From the NCBI GenBank assembly GCA_010094045.1, contig ML986633.1, forward strand, positions 59,350-123,349: a stretch of DNA of 64,000 nucleotides, written 5' to 3'. Under the pieces are notes generated by a model. That model was given only the letters and a program-made list of their open reading frames with translations, had not been told where the DNA came from and did no database searches. The DNA comes from Lojkania enalia (Eukaryota; Ascomycota; Dothideomycetes; Pleosporales). The position numbers and the translations under genes are program-made. This document shows, piece after piece, positions 34,503-45,444 of this stretch; position 1 is the first letter of the stretch; each line of letters starts with the position of its first letter.

Positions 34503-35975
34503 TCACTTGCTACGCGCCTTCAGTCGCTTTTTTACCGTTACCTTTATTCTTCCAGCAGGCGTCTTCGGTAGCCACTTGGATTGAAGCCATTCGTCGAACT
34601 TCTTAGGCGCAACGACGACATCCTGTGCGGCTTGATAGAGTAACTCCTTGGGCGGTACTGCACGTACATCACAAGGGGAGTTTTTGGGATTGGAAATTTT
34701 GGGGCCAGTAATTTTCAACTTGTCTAGGGATACCACGACTGACGTCACTAGAAATTCAATCAGTTGCTTCCAGTCCAATTGAAACCCAATGTCGACGGTG
34801 AGGACTCTCAGCGTACTTCCAACAGCACTAAGGAAGTCGAAGAAATGATGATCGATCATCTTTCCATGGGAGTGGCCAAGCTTGAGGACGCGGAGTGGCG
34901 CAAGCTCACTGTTAGGTACTGTCTCTCGCGACATCCAGCTGGGAATATCATGCGATGATCCGGGGTCGGCGACCCAGCCAACCAATGTTAGTTCCTGGAG
35001 TTTTGGCGCATTCTGAGACGTCAATACTAGCTCGAAATCTTTCCCTAGGTGATGAGAAAAGTGCGCATCAAGAAGAGGTAGAGCCTTTAGTGTTTCAACG
35101 TTTCTAAGGACCTTCTGGAGCACAGTAGGATCTGTGTATGTAGCGATCGAATGGCAGTACATTGCCGGTATCCCCATGGAAAGATCCTTTACGACAACAT
35201 CCCCGGCTACTAAAGCGTTGAGAAGGATGTCGATTCCATTGATATCCATTGCAGCTTCGTCGGGCGAGTAGGGCCTTGCGAATTTGATGCCGATATAGTT
35301 CATTGCCTCCATGATCTCCCTCCACAGAGGCATGAATTTCTCAGGGTACATTAGCTCTCTATATTCAATTGAATGCAAGTGGTCAAACTTCGATAAAGTC
35401 TCAGCAAGGAAATTTACGACTCCCTGCTTCTGGGTCTTGGCTGCGTATACAGCCAATGTATCGGTCATGTAGTCCATGCATGGACACCATCTCCAGGCTT
35501 CGGCGAACCAGTAAGTCTGATGACGGCGGAAGCATTCCACGCCGCCGAGGAGTTCAGCATCCAGGTACTCTTCGGGCTCGACCTCTGTCATCTGTATGCT
35601 TGCTTTGCAATCCGAATCCTCAGAGTCGTAAACCAGCATCTCCTGAGTACCGGGGACCAAGCTGCTAAGATGACCGACAGTGAATGCCAGCTTAGTGACG
35701 TGCGCGACAAGAACAGCATGCTCGGATATGGCCTTCAGATTATCCATGCTCTTGATGCTGCGCATATCGAACTTGGTCCTTGAGATTCTACTACCAAACG
35801 CGGGCCATGCGCAGTTCCTGAAACCGCGACATACGAGGCGCACCTCGGTGGACTCATCTGGAAGGCACGAAAGGATCTCAGTGAGAATTTCGCATGGAAG
35901 GTTGACGATGGGGTCCTCTGGGGTGTTGATCTGAACGGCCTTTCGCTTCGCCACTCTCTTCCTGGTGATTGGCAT
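34503..35975 (-). CDS. F-box protein
   Basis: Single exon, 490 residues. A basic N-terminus (MPITRKRVAKRKA) leads to the F-box at about residues 22-62: IVNLPCEILTEILSCLPDES, then VRLVCRGFRNCAWPAFGSRI. The remainder is a poorly conserved region with LRR-like segments (LKALPLLDAHF, LQELTLVGW, LRVLKLGHSHG) and a basic C-terminus (KVTVKKRLKARSK). By family it would link a substrate to the SCF ubiquitin ligase through Skp1. It is the last intact gene before the transposon block, whose edge is about 360 bp upstream of its start. Confidence 0.88.
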   Translation of the reverse strand: MPITRKRVAKRKAVQINTPEDPIVNLPCEILTEILSCLPDESTEVRLVCRGFRNCAWPAFGSRISRTKFDMRSIKSMDNLKAISEHAVLVAHVTKLAFTVGHLSSLVPGTQEMLVYDSEDSDCKASIQMTEVEPEEYLDAELLGGVECFRRHQTYWFAEAWRWCPCMDYMTDTLAVYAAKTQKQGVVNFLAETLSKFDHLHSIEYRELMYPEKFMPLWREIMEAMNYIGIKFARPYSPDEAAMDINGIDILLNALVAGDVVVKDLSMGIPAMYCHSIATYTDPTVLQKVLRNVETLKALPLLDAHFSHHLGKDFELVLTSQNAPKLQELTLVGWVADPGSSHDIPSWMSRETVPNSELAPLRVLKLGHSHGKMIDHHFFDFLSAVGSTLRVLTVDIGFQLDWKQLIEFLVTSVVVSLDKLKITGPKISNPKNSPCDVRAVPPKELLYQAAQDVVVAPKKFDEWLQSKWLPKTPAGRIKVTVKKRLKARSK

Positions 35976-36409
35976 GACTAGCCTTGTTAGTTTGAGAATT
36001 CAGTAGAATGGATGCTCCCAGCTTGCCTGCCAACACCAACTAGTCCGGTTGCAAAGTTCGGCGCGTGACCCGCGATGGTGAACCGTAGATTCAATGATGA
36101 GGATGCGGATGCTCCGATGGTGGTTGATTTTGGGGTCGAGGTGGTGGTTGATATCACACGTATGGGTTATTATGACTGCGGGGCAGGTGCGGCTGCGCAG
36201 GATAGGAGCGCGTTACCGCGCGACCACGCATTCATGTGATGACTCGGAGTTTGCGGGGCTATCTCGAGCCGAGTACGGGGGACGATTAGCCGATGGAGGG
36301 ACAAAACTAAACCCCGCCTGAAAATTCTTTAAACCGTACAGTAATACTGTTATTATTACCACCAAAACTTAGTTAAAGCTCTGTATTTTCATAGATATCT
36401 ATTTTATAA

Positions 36410-36780
36410 TGCCTGGTAAGCCTATTTTAGTAATTCTTAATATTAAGGCTTATAGTAATAGTATAGGAGGGCGCCCTCAAATTAACCTTAATTAGTACTA
36501 GGTTAAGCTAGCTGCGCTCTATAGCAAAGGCCTTACATTTAAGTAGATAGCTTAGTATCTTCGTGATGAATATTAAGTTTAGGTTAATACTCGTATAATA
36601 AAGCGACGGTTTTACTTATAGAAGATAACTTAACACCTTCTAACTAAGGTAGAAGAGAAAATTAAGGCCCGGTGTTATAGTAATACTGCGATACCTCTAC
36701 ACCTATACTACTCTTACTATAATACCCGAACCAGCTGCTAGTAACAGCTGTTAGCTGCTAGCTAGAATATAACCGACTTG
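36410..36780 (+). pseudogene. Degenerate DNA-binding protein fragment (Clr5-like helix-turn-helix)
   Basis: From an ATG at 36,410 the frame reads MPGKPILVILNIKAYS, then, through TAG/TAA at Gln-like positions, LAALYSKGLTFK*IA*YLRDEY, which resembles the N-terminal helix-turn-helix domain of fungal Clr5-type proteins, then KVEEKIKARCYSNTA. Continuation is unclear. It could belong to the 5' part of the nested block or be a captured host fragment. Confidence 0.35.
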
Positions 36781-37393
36781 TCGTAACTATAATAGAGGAA
36801 GGTTTCGCTGACCTAGCTAGCCCGTATAACAGCACAGATCTAGCCCCTATAAAAACCTGTATAATATAGATATCTCTATTCTTTATATAACGTTTTAATA
36901 TTTATATATAGTATGTAGTAATAGAGTTAACTATTTAAAGTATAATTAACTAACTACGCGTAAGCATCCGTAATATTATATTATATTATCTACTATTATA
37001 TACTATAGATAAGAACGTGCTTATTAATATACTTAAAGAGATCTAAGATAAATTAAACTCTTTATAGTAGAAGAACGAGATACTAGTAGAGGCCTTAATA
37101 ACCTAAGAAAACTACTATAAATTAGACCTCGAAGCGATATAAAGAGAATTTAGTAGCTATTAAACAGCTACTCCTCTACTAGCTACTAGCATATTAATAG
37201 TAATAGAACTATTACCTACTCTTAGCCTAATCTAGTTTATAACTCTAGCTTCTAAATAGATATTTATATTAACTCTTAATCCGCTTAAAATTATATATAA
37301 CCTATATTTCTATTCTAACTATTTATCTAACCTTCTAATATTTTCTAGTAAACGCTTAGAGCTTTTATACTTTATTAGAAAGCTCTACTATAA

Positions 37394-37932
37394 TATTATA
37401 AATACAGAATACTAAGAGGTACTACCTCTATAGCTAGAGCTTAATCTAATATCAGCTACTATAGAGGTCGACTTAGATAAGGACCGATAAGGTAATAACA
37501 GGTAGAAGTATATTAGAGACTAGTTATTAGACAGTAAGTAGTAGGACTGCGGGAACTAGGAAGATAATTAGTTAGATAATAAAGTATAGTATAACTTATA
37601 TACGTAACTATAGTAGAAGTATTAGGTATAATAGGATAGACCTGATAGATCTGACAGACCTAATAAGCTAGGCTTAATAGTCTTAGACTTAACTATATAA
37701 GAAGGAAGATTTTCTTATAAGATTAAGTCCTTTATAGTTATTCTTATAGATTTATCTCGTTACTCTATTAGACTTCTAAATATACTTATTACATTTGAAA
37801 AACTGGCGAACCTAATACTCTCTTATTACTAAAGCTACCACCTCTAACTAATCTAATGTAAATAAGGCCCTAGCGTATATACGACTGCAACAGTAGTTAT
37901 TATATATACTAGTAGTATATAGGTTAGTAATA
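37394..37932 (+). repeat. 5' LTR of A copy 1
   Basis: 539 bp, beginning TATTATAAATA and ending TTAGTAATA, mutated forms of TGTTATAAATA...TTAGTAACA. The internal region then starts TAATAACTACC; a primer-binding site complementary to a named tRNA could not be assigned after mutation. Confidence 0.85.
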
Positions 37933-38129
37933 TAATAACTACCTAATGTTAAGAGAATAGGAACTATCTAAAGATGTCTACTATATTATAAAGTTAAGTT
38001 ATAATAACCTAAAGGCTATAAGTCTTAGAAGAAGCTATAGCATAGAAAGTATAGAAATAGGAAACCTGTATTATATAGATATAATATAAGCTAGCTGTAG
38101 CTAGAGCTAACTTAGCTAAAGCTAAATAA

Positions 38130-38900
38130 TAAGTATAGGCTAAGATAGCTTTACTAAGGAAGTTTAACAGCAAGAAAGAATATATTAACCCTTTTCTTAT
38201 ATTAATAGAGCTGTACTTTAAATTTAATAGTACAACCTTCTTTTTAGATAAAGATAAGATCTTAGCTGTAATAATAAATATAGAAGAAATACTACTAGTA
38301 TAGGCCGAACTATTTATAGTAGACTAGTTGGAGAATAGAGGCAATATAAAGAAGATTAGAGAATCTATAGACGAACTCTTTAAGAGCTGAAAAGGATTTA
38401 AGGACAAGGTCTAGAATATCTTTAGAAAAGTAGACGCAGAATAGGAAGTATAAAGGAAGCTACTAAGGCTAACCTAGACTAAGAGGGTAATAGATTATAC
38501 TATAGAATTCTAGAGACTTAGCGCTAGACTAGGATAGGACGATAGTATATTAGTAGGAATCTTCTATAAAGGTCTTAAGGATAAGGTTAAGGATGACCTA
38601 GCTAGAAAAGAAAGGCCAACTAAACTATTAGAAATAATTGAATTGGTGGTTAGAATTAACAACTATTAATATAAGCGGGAGATAGAGAAAAGATCTCAGC
38701 CGCAGATATTTGTACTAGTAAAGAAAGAAAGTAAGACGGTACTATAGGATGGTGATCTAATAGTCCTTGGAAAAGTTGAAAAGGACAAGGGAAAGAACCA
38801 CCAACAATTAAGGATGAGTAATCTTAAGAAAGAAAGGCTTAAAGAGGGAGCGTACCTTCTATATAGATAAAAAGGGCACTATGCGAAAGAATGTTTAAAT
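38130..38900 (+). pseudogene. A copy 1 gag with zinc knuckle
   Basis: Capsid-like Gag recognised from FNSKKEYINPFLILIELYFKF, FKDKV*NIF and RVIDYTIEF*RLSARLG. The zinc knuckle (38,853-38,894) reads Y-LL-Y-R*KGHYAKEC: the first two cysteines are Tyr codons (TGY to TAY). In copy 2 (46,365-46,367) the first cysteine TGC survives, confirming a CCHC box. Confidence 0.75.
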
Positions 38901-38949
38901 AAGAAGAAGAAAGCCTAAATAATAATTATACAACCTACTAATAGATACT

Positions 38950-40140
38950 AACTAATATAGTACTAGATATATTGTACGAATAATAGATGCGAGATATACC
39001 ATTTAGTAAAAGAAGGAAGTAATTATTAGCTACAGCTAAGACGAGCAGCGGTAGTTATTAAACGTATAGAGTATCTACTAGGAATACTAGGACTTAATAG
39101 TACAACCATCCTAGAAAGAATAAAGTAAAAGAAGTACTAGATCTATAATAAAATATACTAGATAAGGTTATACCTCTAGAAATATTAGAACGTTCTATTT
39201 AAAGAAGTAACATTCCGAGATAGCTAGGACGTACTAGAAGCTATAATAAAGTTAGTAGGAAAGGTTATAAACGAAGAAATATTCGAGTATATATAAGAGA
39301 TATACTAAGGCTACCCTATAGAACTAGTAAAAGGTAAGAAAGGGAAATACACGCTACCCTATAAGAATAGCTATAAAAAGGATTAGGCTAGCTGTTATTA
39401 GAACAACTACTAGATATATAAGGGTATTAAGATAAAGCTAGAAGTGTAGCTGAAAATAGATATAGAGTTGTTACTAAGAATCTTACTATTTTAGGATAAA
39501 ATAGAAGATTACATAGAAAACGGGTACTATTAGATTTGCGGAAGTCTAATTTACCTTAGAATAGAGTATCTATACCAGTTTAGTAAAATCGTCGTAGAAG
39601 CTAAAAAGCTAAGAAAGATAGTCTTAGAAGTAAGGGAGATATAGAGAGATATTAGAGGACGACTTAATATTACAGCTTGTAAGATAACAGGAGTAAGTAT
39701 ATTTAAGAAGAAAGAACGTCCTAAAAATAATATATATTTAGAGAAATATAAAGCGTTAAACTGGAAATAATATATAGTTAGATACCGGTACTACTAAAAT
39801 ATATTTAGGGTACTTAGATAGTAAAGATTAGATAAAGACTACTAACTAATTAAATAGTAATAGTATTTCTTAAGATAGAAGTATAAGATATATAGTAAGT
39901 AAGTAAAGGCCGCTTACGCTTAAGAACTATAGATAAGGTGTAGTATAGATGGATATCTACTATATAGAGGAGAAAAGGAGAAGGTAGGGTTCTTCCTACC
40001 TTAGTTAAAAAACTAAGCAGCCCTTAAGGCGATAATTATACTAAGGAACTGGGTAAGAAAGCTATTAGAAGGGTTACTGGTATAATACCTTTATATATAA
40101 TACTCCGAGCGGAGTTTAATAGAAGAAAGCTTAAAGTACT
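38950..40140 (+). pseudogene. A copy 1: undefined ~400-codon region between Gag knuckle and protease
   Basis: One reading frame can be followed through RIP-type stops and is shared by all copies, so it was coding. Legible stretches include LQLRRAAVVIKRIEYLLGILG, KGKKGKYTLPYKNSYKKD, GSLIYLRIEYLYQFSKIVVEA and GRLNITACKITGVS. No known retroelement domain is recognised; protease normally follows the knuckle more closely. Confidence 0.5.
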
Positions 40141-42010
40141 ACTTAATAGTAGAGCTTTAGATATATTTATATTAGTATAATAGGTTTATAAGAATAATAT
40201 AGAGTAGAGGGAAAAAGTAGTACCTTATATAATACACCTAGTAGATAATAAGCTAATAGACTATAGCGGAGGAGTTATACTAATAGAAACTAAGAAGTAA
40301 GCGCTTAATGTTATAGGATATACTAATATAAGAAGTATTAATATTATAAACCTAAAAAAATTTAACATATTACTAGATATAGACTAGCTAGCTAAATATA
40401 ATCCTAGAGTAGATTAGTAGTAAGGGATAGTTTATAGGCTATAGAGCTAATCTAAGAGGGAACGGGTAGTAGGATAATATAAGGTAAGGCGTCCTTCGGG
40501 TCTATAGTTAATATAGAGAGTATTAGCAGCTATAATAGTAAGATATCTTAAGAAAATAAAATAGATGCTAGAAATTATTATAGTTTAAAAAGTGTATAAG
40601 GAACTATAGAATAATAGTATATTTTAAGAAATCTAAGAGGATTACAGCGAATTTATAGGGCTATATAAAGAAGTAGAGAATAGAGGATTACCTAAGTATA
40701 AGAAATACGACTATAAAATTATTATTAAGGATAAAAAGAAGCTAAAACCTAGTTTAATATATAACTTAAACCGAGAATAAAGAGAAGAACTTAGAAAGTA
40801 TATCTAAAAGAATTTGGCGAGAGGGTATATACAACTAAGCTAGAGTAAAATAGTATTACTAATACTATTTATACCTAAGAAAAACGGTAAACTAAGGTTA
40901 TATGTAAACTATAGATAGCTAAATAATACAACTAAGAAAAATAGATACCTGTTACCTAGGATAATAGAACTTATAAGTCGGTTATAAGGAGCTAAGTAGT
41001 TTACTAAGTTTAATATAAGAGAAGGATACTACTAAATTCGAATAAAAGAGGGCTATAAATAGAAAACGGTATTTAAAATAAGAGAAGGTCTCTTTAAATA
41101 TCTAGTAATACTATTTAAACTTATAAATATACTAGTAACCTTCTAAGCAGTTATAAATAATATATTAAGAGAATACTTAGATATATTTATAACAGTATAC
41201 CTAGATAATATTCTAGTCTATATAAAAGAATCGCTAAGAGAGTATAAAGAATATATTAGAAAAGTACTAGTAAAACTATAAGAGTATAAGTTACTTATAG
41301 CCCTAGAGAAATGCGAGTTTTATAAAATAGAAATAGGGTTCTTAGGATTCCAGATATCTAGAGATAGTATTAAGATAGAATAAGAAAAGGTTAAAGTAAT
41401 ACTAGAATAGCTAGTATCTACCTTAATTAAATAAGTCTAGTCTTTTCTAGACTTTGCGAATTTCTACAGGAAATTTATAAGCGGGTACTCTAGAGTAATA
41501 GCACCCTTAACAGAGATTACTAAGAAAGAAAAGAAGTTTAAGTAGTAAGAAGCGCAGTAAAAAGCCTTCGAAGAACTAAAAGCTTGCTTTACCTTAGTAT
41601 TAATACTAAGAATACTAGACCTAGAGAAGTAATTCTAAGTAGAAACTAATACTTTAGATAAAGTAATAAGCGCTTACTTAAGCTAGCAAAATGAAGATAG
41701 AAAGTAGAGGCTATAAGCCTACTTTTTAAGAAAAATAAAACTAGAAGAACTTAACTACGATGTGTACGATAAAGAACTATTAGTAATAGTTAAAGTGTTA
41801 AAAGAATAGCAAGTATATCTAGTAGGAACTAAATACCTATTTAAAGTCTAGACAGACTATAAAAACCTTATATATTTTATAATAATAAAGAAACTTATAG
41901 AAAGATAAATATAATAGGTAGAATGGTTAGTAGACTATAACTTTAGAATAACGTACTAGAAAGGGTTAGAAAATACAGCTGCAGACGTACTAAGTTGTTA
42001 AGCTGACTAT
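40130..42010 (+). pseudogene. A copy 1: protease, reverse transcriptase and RNase H
   Basis: Protease site LNSRALD (Asn codon at 40,145; Asp expected) is followed by FNILLDID*LAKYNPRVD. Reverse transcriptase spans about 40,740-41,440: LFIPKKNGKLRLYVNYR*LN, FNIREGYY*IRIKEG, VILFKLINILVTF, and YLDN at 41,198-41,209 (YLDD in copy 2 at 48,710-48,721). RNase H is at 41,560-42,010: ELNYDVYDKELLVIVK, TDYKNLIYF and FRITY*KGLENTAADVLS. Confidence 0.85.
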
Positions 42011-42199
42011 ATAACTAAAGAAAAGTATAAAAGAGACGCGATCCTAAAATAGGAATTAGATAGATCCTTTATATATAACTATCTACGAGTCGCCTAAGTT
42101 ATAAAACTAACTACGCTAGAGTAAATCTAGTAATAGAAGCTAAGAGATATATAGATAGTAGAACGATATCTAATAAGTAGTAATAAAATAAAAGTAATT

Positions 42200-43500
42200 A
42201 AAAACGTAACTTAAAAACAACTATATATATATCCGCATGTATAAAAGTAGATAATAAAAGAATTATATAAATTGTTAGAATAGAAATACCTAGGAGTAGT
42301 AGAAATAGAGTAAAAGCTAAGGAAGAGCTTTACTCTTACCAATATAAGAAAGGAAGTATAAGATATACTAAACAAGTATTTAGAATGCGGAAAGAATAAG
42401 GCTACGAGGTATAGGCTTTATAGATTCTTACAGCTGCTAGAAGTACCTAAAGAACTATAGAAATGGATTATAATTAACTTTGTAACTAAGTTACTAGAGT
42501 TAGTAGAACTAGGGTTAGAAAGAAGATACGATACGATTATAAATATAGTAGATTAGTTAATAAAATATACGCACTTTAAACTAGTATTAGAGATAATAAT
42601 AGTATTTAAACTAGTATACAAGTTATTATATATAGTATTCGTAGAGTATAGAGTCCTAAAATATATTACTTTAGATAGAGATAAGTTGTTTATATCTAAA
42701 TACTGGTAGGGATAGATAGAAAAGATAGGAATCTAACAATAAATATCTACTAGCTTCTATCTACAAATAGATAGTTAGATAGAATAAGTTAACTAAAATC
42801 TAGAAATATATTTAAGGATGTATATTAATAAATAATAAAATAATTAGGTTAAATTATTACCTACAGTATAGATAGCCTATAATAGAACAACCTAAAGTAC
42901 TATAGAGACTATACCCTTCGAAGCTAACTATAGACGGAAAGCTATTATATATTAGAAATAGAACGAGAAAAGACTTCTAGTCCTAATAGTAGACCGAAAA
43001 GCTAAAGAAATAGAGGAAATCTATAATTAACTTAAAGAAAAAATCCAGTTAAGAAACCTTAAGATAGTAGAATAGGCTAACAAGATAAGGGTTAAGGGAC
43101 TAACCTTTAAGAAGGGGGGTAAAGTTTTCCTATTAACAAAAAACTTAAAGACTAAAAGACCCGTAAAGAAATTGGATTATAAGAGAATAGAACTATTTCT
43201 AATTAAAGAATAGGTTAGACCTATAAATTTTAAACTAAGGCTACTAAGTAAAATAAAAATACACCCGGTATTTTACAAGTTAAAACTAGAACTAGCGCCG
43301 GACGACGTACTACTATAAGAAAGTATCGATATAGAACTAGAATAGAAATATAAAGTAGAATATATACTAGTAAAAAAGCGATTTAGACGTTAGTAGAAGT
43401 ATCTAGTAAAGTAGGAAGAATACCTATAGGAGGAAAGTTTATAGGAACTAGTATAGAACCTAACCAACTATACTACGAAGCTGAAAGAGTTTTACTAGAG
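42200..43500 (+). pseudogene. A copy 1: integrase and chromodomain
   Basis: Integrase zinc-binding part near 42,230-42,420, core with IINIVD*LIKYTHF and ITLDRDKLFISKYW (second catalytic Asp), then the post-core barrel (FKKGGKVFLLTKNLKT). The chromodomain at 43,335-43,500 reads YKVEYILVKKRFRR*, then KYLVK*EEYL*EES, NLTNYTTKLKEFY, as in chromoviruses, where it directs integration to heterochromatin marks. Confidence 0.8.
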
Positions 43501-44110
43501 GGCTAGAATAATAGGTTGTTAAGTAAAGCCTAGTTAGGAAGTAATAGCAGTAGTAATATAAAAGAAGCCTCTTGTACAGAACTCGGAGCGATAGTAGAGG
43601 ACGCCTTAGACCCGGCGGACCTCCTCTTCTCTCCCTCCAACTTCTCTTACTCTTCTATTAACTTTACCTCTTATTTTCTAAGATCTAAACTATACTCCTC
43701 TAAAGAATAAACGTATTTCTTAGTATATTCTAGGCGAGAAAGAGCCGCCCGACGGCGACGCGCAGATTTCTTAAAATAACAAATCTCCTCTTTCTTAGTA
43801 GCTACGAAATCTTAATAGGTAGAGGTAGACTCCTTATAAGCCTTTAATATGTTTACTAGAAAACGGCGAAGGGTATCCTTAGTTAGGGAAAGATCGCAGG
43901 ATAGACCCCGAGAAAGATATTCTCTATATATAGAAGAAAGGGTAGTATTACTATAATAGTTGCGGTTTATAAACTAATAGTTTAAATAACAGTAGAACAA
44001 ATCTATTATAACGCCTAAAGAAAGAATTAAATAACTAGTATAATAATTGTAGGTAGAAGTATTTTCGCGCTAGACCTTTAGTATAGTAGAAGAAAAAGAA
44101 GAAGAATAGA
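43500..44110 (-). pseudogene. A copy 1: conserved antisense reading frame (coiled-coil protein)
   Basis: On the strand opposite gag-pol, between the chromodomain and the polypurine tract, one frame runs nearly open for about 190 codons: LGVIIDLFYCYLN, YSNTTLSSIYREYLSRGLSCD, LTKDTLRRFLVNILKAYKE, FVATKKEEICYFKKSARRRR, AALSRLEYTKKYVYSLEEYS, then KLEGEKRRSAGSKASSTIA. Interruptions are TAA/TAG only, at Gln-like positions (near 43,790, 43,680 and 43,650). Highly charged, Leu-heptad-like, Arg-rich: probably a coiled-coil protein. The same frame is readable in copies 2 and 3. Function unknown. Confidence 0.6.
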
Positions 44111-44307
44111 GCTATACTCGCGAGCTAAGCAGGACCTACTAAAATATATAAAGTACTAACCCTAGAACGGAAAAATATAGATACAGCCTTATAGTACACC
44201 TATACTAAGTATATTAGAAGCTAGAATAAGCTACTTATAGTAGTAGAATACTATACTTAGATAGAATAGGTAAGGTAATAGATTAAAGAGCTTCGGGACA
44301 AACCTAT

Positions 44308-44322
44308 AAAGGGGAGAGCGGG
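44308..44322 (+). other. Polypurine tract of A copy 1
   Basis: AAAGGGGAGAGCGGG directly before the 3' LTR, the usual plus-strand primer position. Equivalent tracts precede 51,835 (GAGGGGGGAGTAGG) and 61,895 (AGAAGGGGAAGCAAG). Confidence 0.7.
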
Positions 44323-44861
44323 TATTATAAATATAGAACGTTAAGAGGCACCGCTTCTATAGCTAGAGCTTAATCTAATATTAGCTACTATAGAGGTTAA
44401 CTCGGATAAGGACTAATAAGGTAATAATAGGTAGAAGTATATTAGGGACTAGTTATTAGATAGTAAGTAGTAGGACTGCGGGAATTAAGGAGATAATTAG
44501 TTAGATAATAAAGCATAGTATAACCTATATATATAACTATAGTAGAAGTATTAGATATAGTAGGATAGACCTGATAGACCTAATAGACCTAATAAGCTAG
44601 GCTTAGTAGTTTTAGACTTAACTATATAAGAAAGAAGATTTTCTTATAAGATTAAGTCTTTTGTAGTTATTCTCGTAGATTTATCTTATTACTCTATTAG
44701 ACTTCTAAATATACTTATTATATTCGAAGAACTAGCGAACCTAATACTCTCTTATTACTAAAGTTACTACCTCTAACTAACCTAATATAAATAAGGCCCC
44801 GGCGTACGTATAACTGTAATAGTAGTTATTATATATACTAGTAGTATATAGGTTAGTAATA
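44323..44861 (+). repeat. 3' LTR of A copy 1
   Basis: 539 bp, partner of 37,394-37,932; followed by target duplication TATAA. Confidence 0.85.
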
Positions 44862-44905
44862 TATAAACTAGAAAGAAATGCTAACTAATACCTAACTAAA
44901 TATAT
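44862..44905 (+). other. 44-bp piece of element X gag between A copies 1 and 2
   Basis: Encodes part of KLERNANxY in the X gag frame. It starts with one TATAA duplication and ends with one TATAT duplication, so it is the only X DNA left between two independent insertions. Confidence 0.75.
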
Positions 44906-45444
44906 TATTATAAATATAGAATACTAAGAAGTACTACTTCTATAGTTAGGGCTTAATCTAATATTAGCTACTATAGAGGTTGACTTAGATAAGAACTAAT
45001 AAGATAACAATAGGTAGAAATATATTAGGAACTAGTTATTAGATAGTAAGTAGTAGGACTGCGGGAACTAGGGAGATAATTAGCTAGATAATAAAGTATA
45101 GTATAACCTATATACGTAACTATAGTAGAAGTATTAGATATAGTAGGATAGACCTAACAGATCTAATAGACCTAATAAGCTAGGCTTAGCGGTTTTAGAC
45201 TTAACTATATAAGAAGGAGGATTTTTTTATAAGATTAAGTCCTTTATAGTTATTCTTATAGATTTATTTTATTACTCTATTAGACTTTTAAATATACTTA
45301 TTATATTCGAAGAACCGGCGAACCTAATACTCTCTTATTACTAAAGCTACTACCTCTAACTAATTTAATATAAATAAAACCCCAGCGCGCGTATAACTAT
45401 AATAGTAGTTATTATATATACTAGTAGTATATAGGTTAGTAATA
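44906..45444 (+). repeat. 5' LTR of A copy 2
   Basis: 539 bp, TATTATAAATA to TTAGTAATA. Confidence 0.85.

Larger units (their letters stand above)
37394..44861 (+). mobile_element. Ty3/Gypsy chromovirus family A, copy 1 (7,468 bp)
   Basis: Full-length element: 5' LTR, gag, a long undefined region, protease, reverse transcriptase, RNase H, integrase, chromodomain, antisense frame, polypurine tract, 3' LTR. Target duplication TATAA at 37,389-37,393 and 44,862-44,866. Inserted in the gag of element X. All sense frames are interrupted by RIP-type stops. It aligns to copy 2 with a constant offset of 7,512 bases at every landmark checked. Confidence 0.9.

Noticed and set aside
37933..37950. Primer-binding site of family A
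   Set aside because: TAATAACTACC follows each 5' LTR, but RIP changes make any tRNA assignment a guess.
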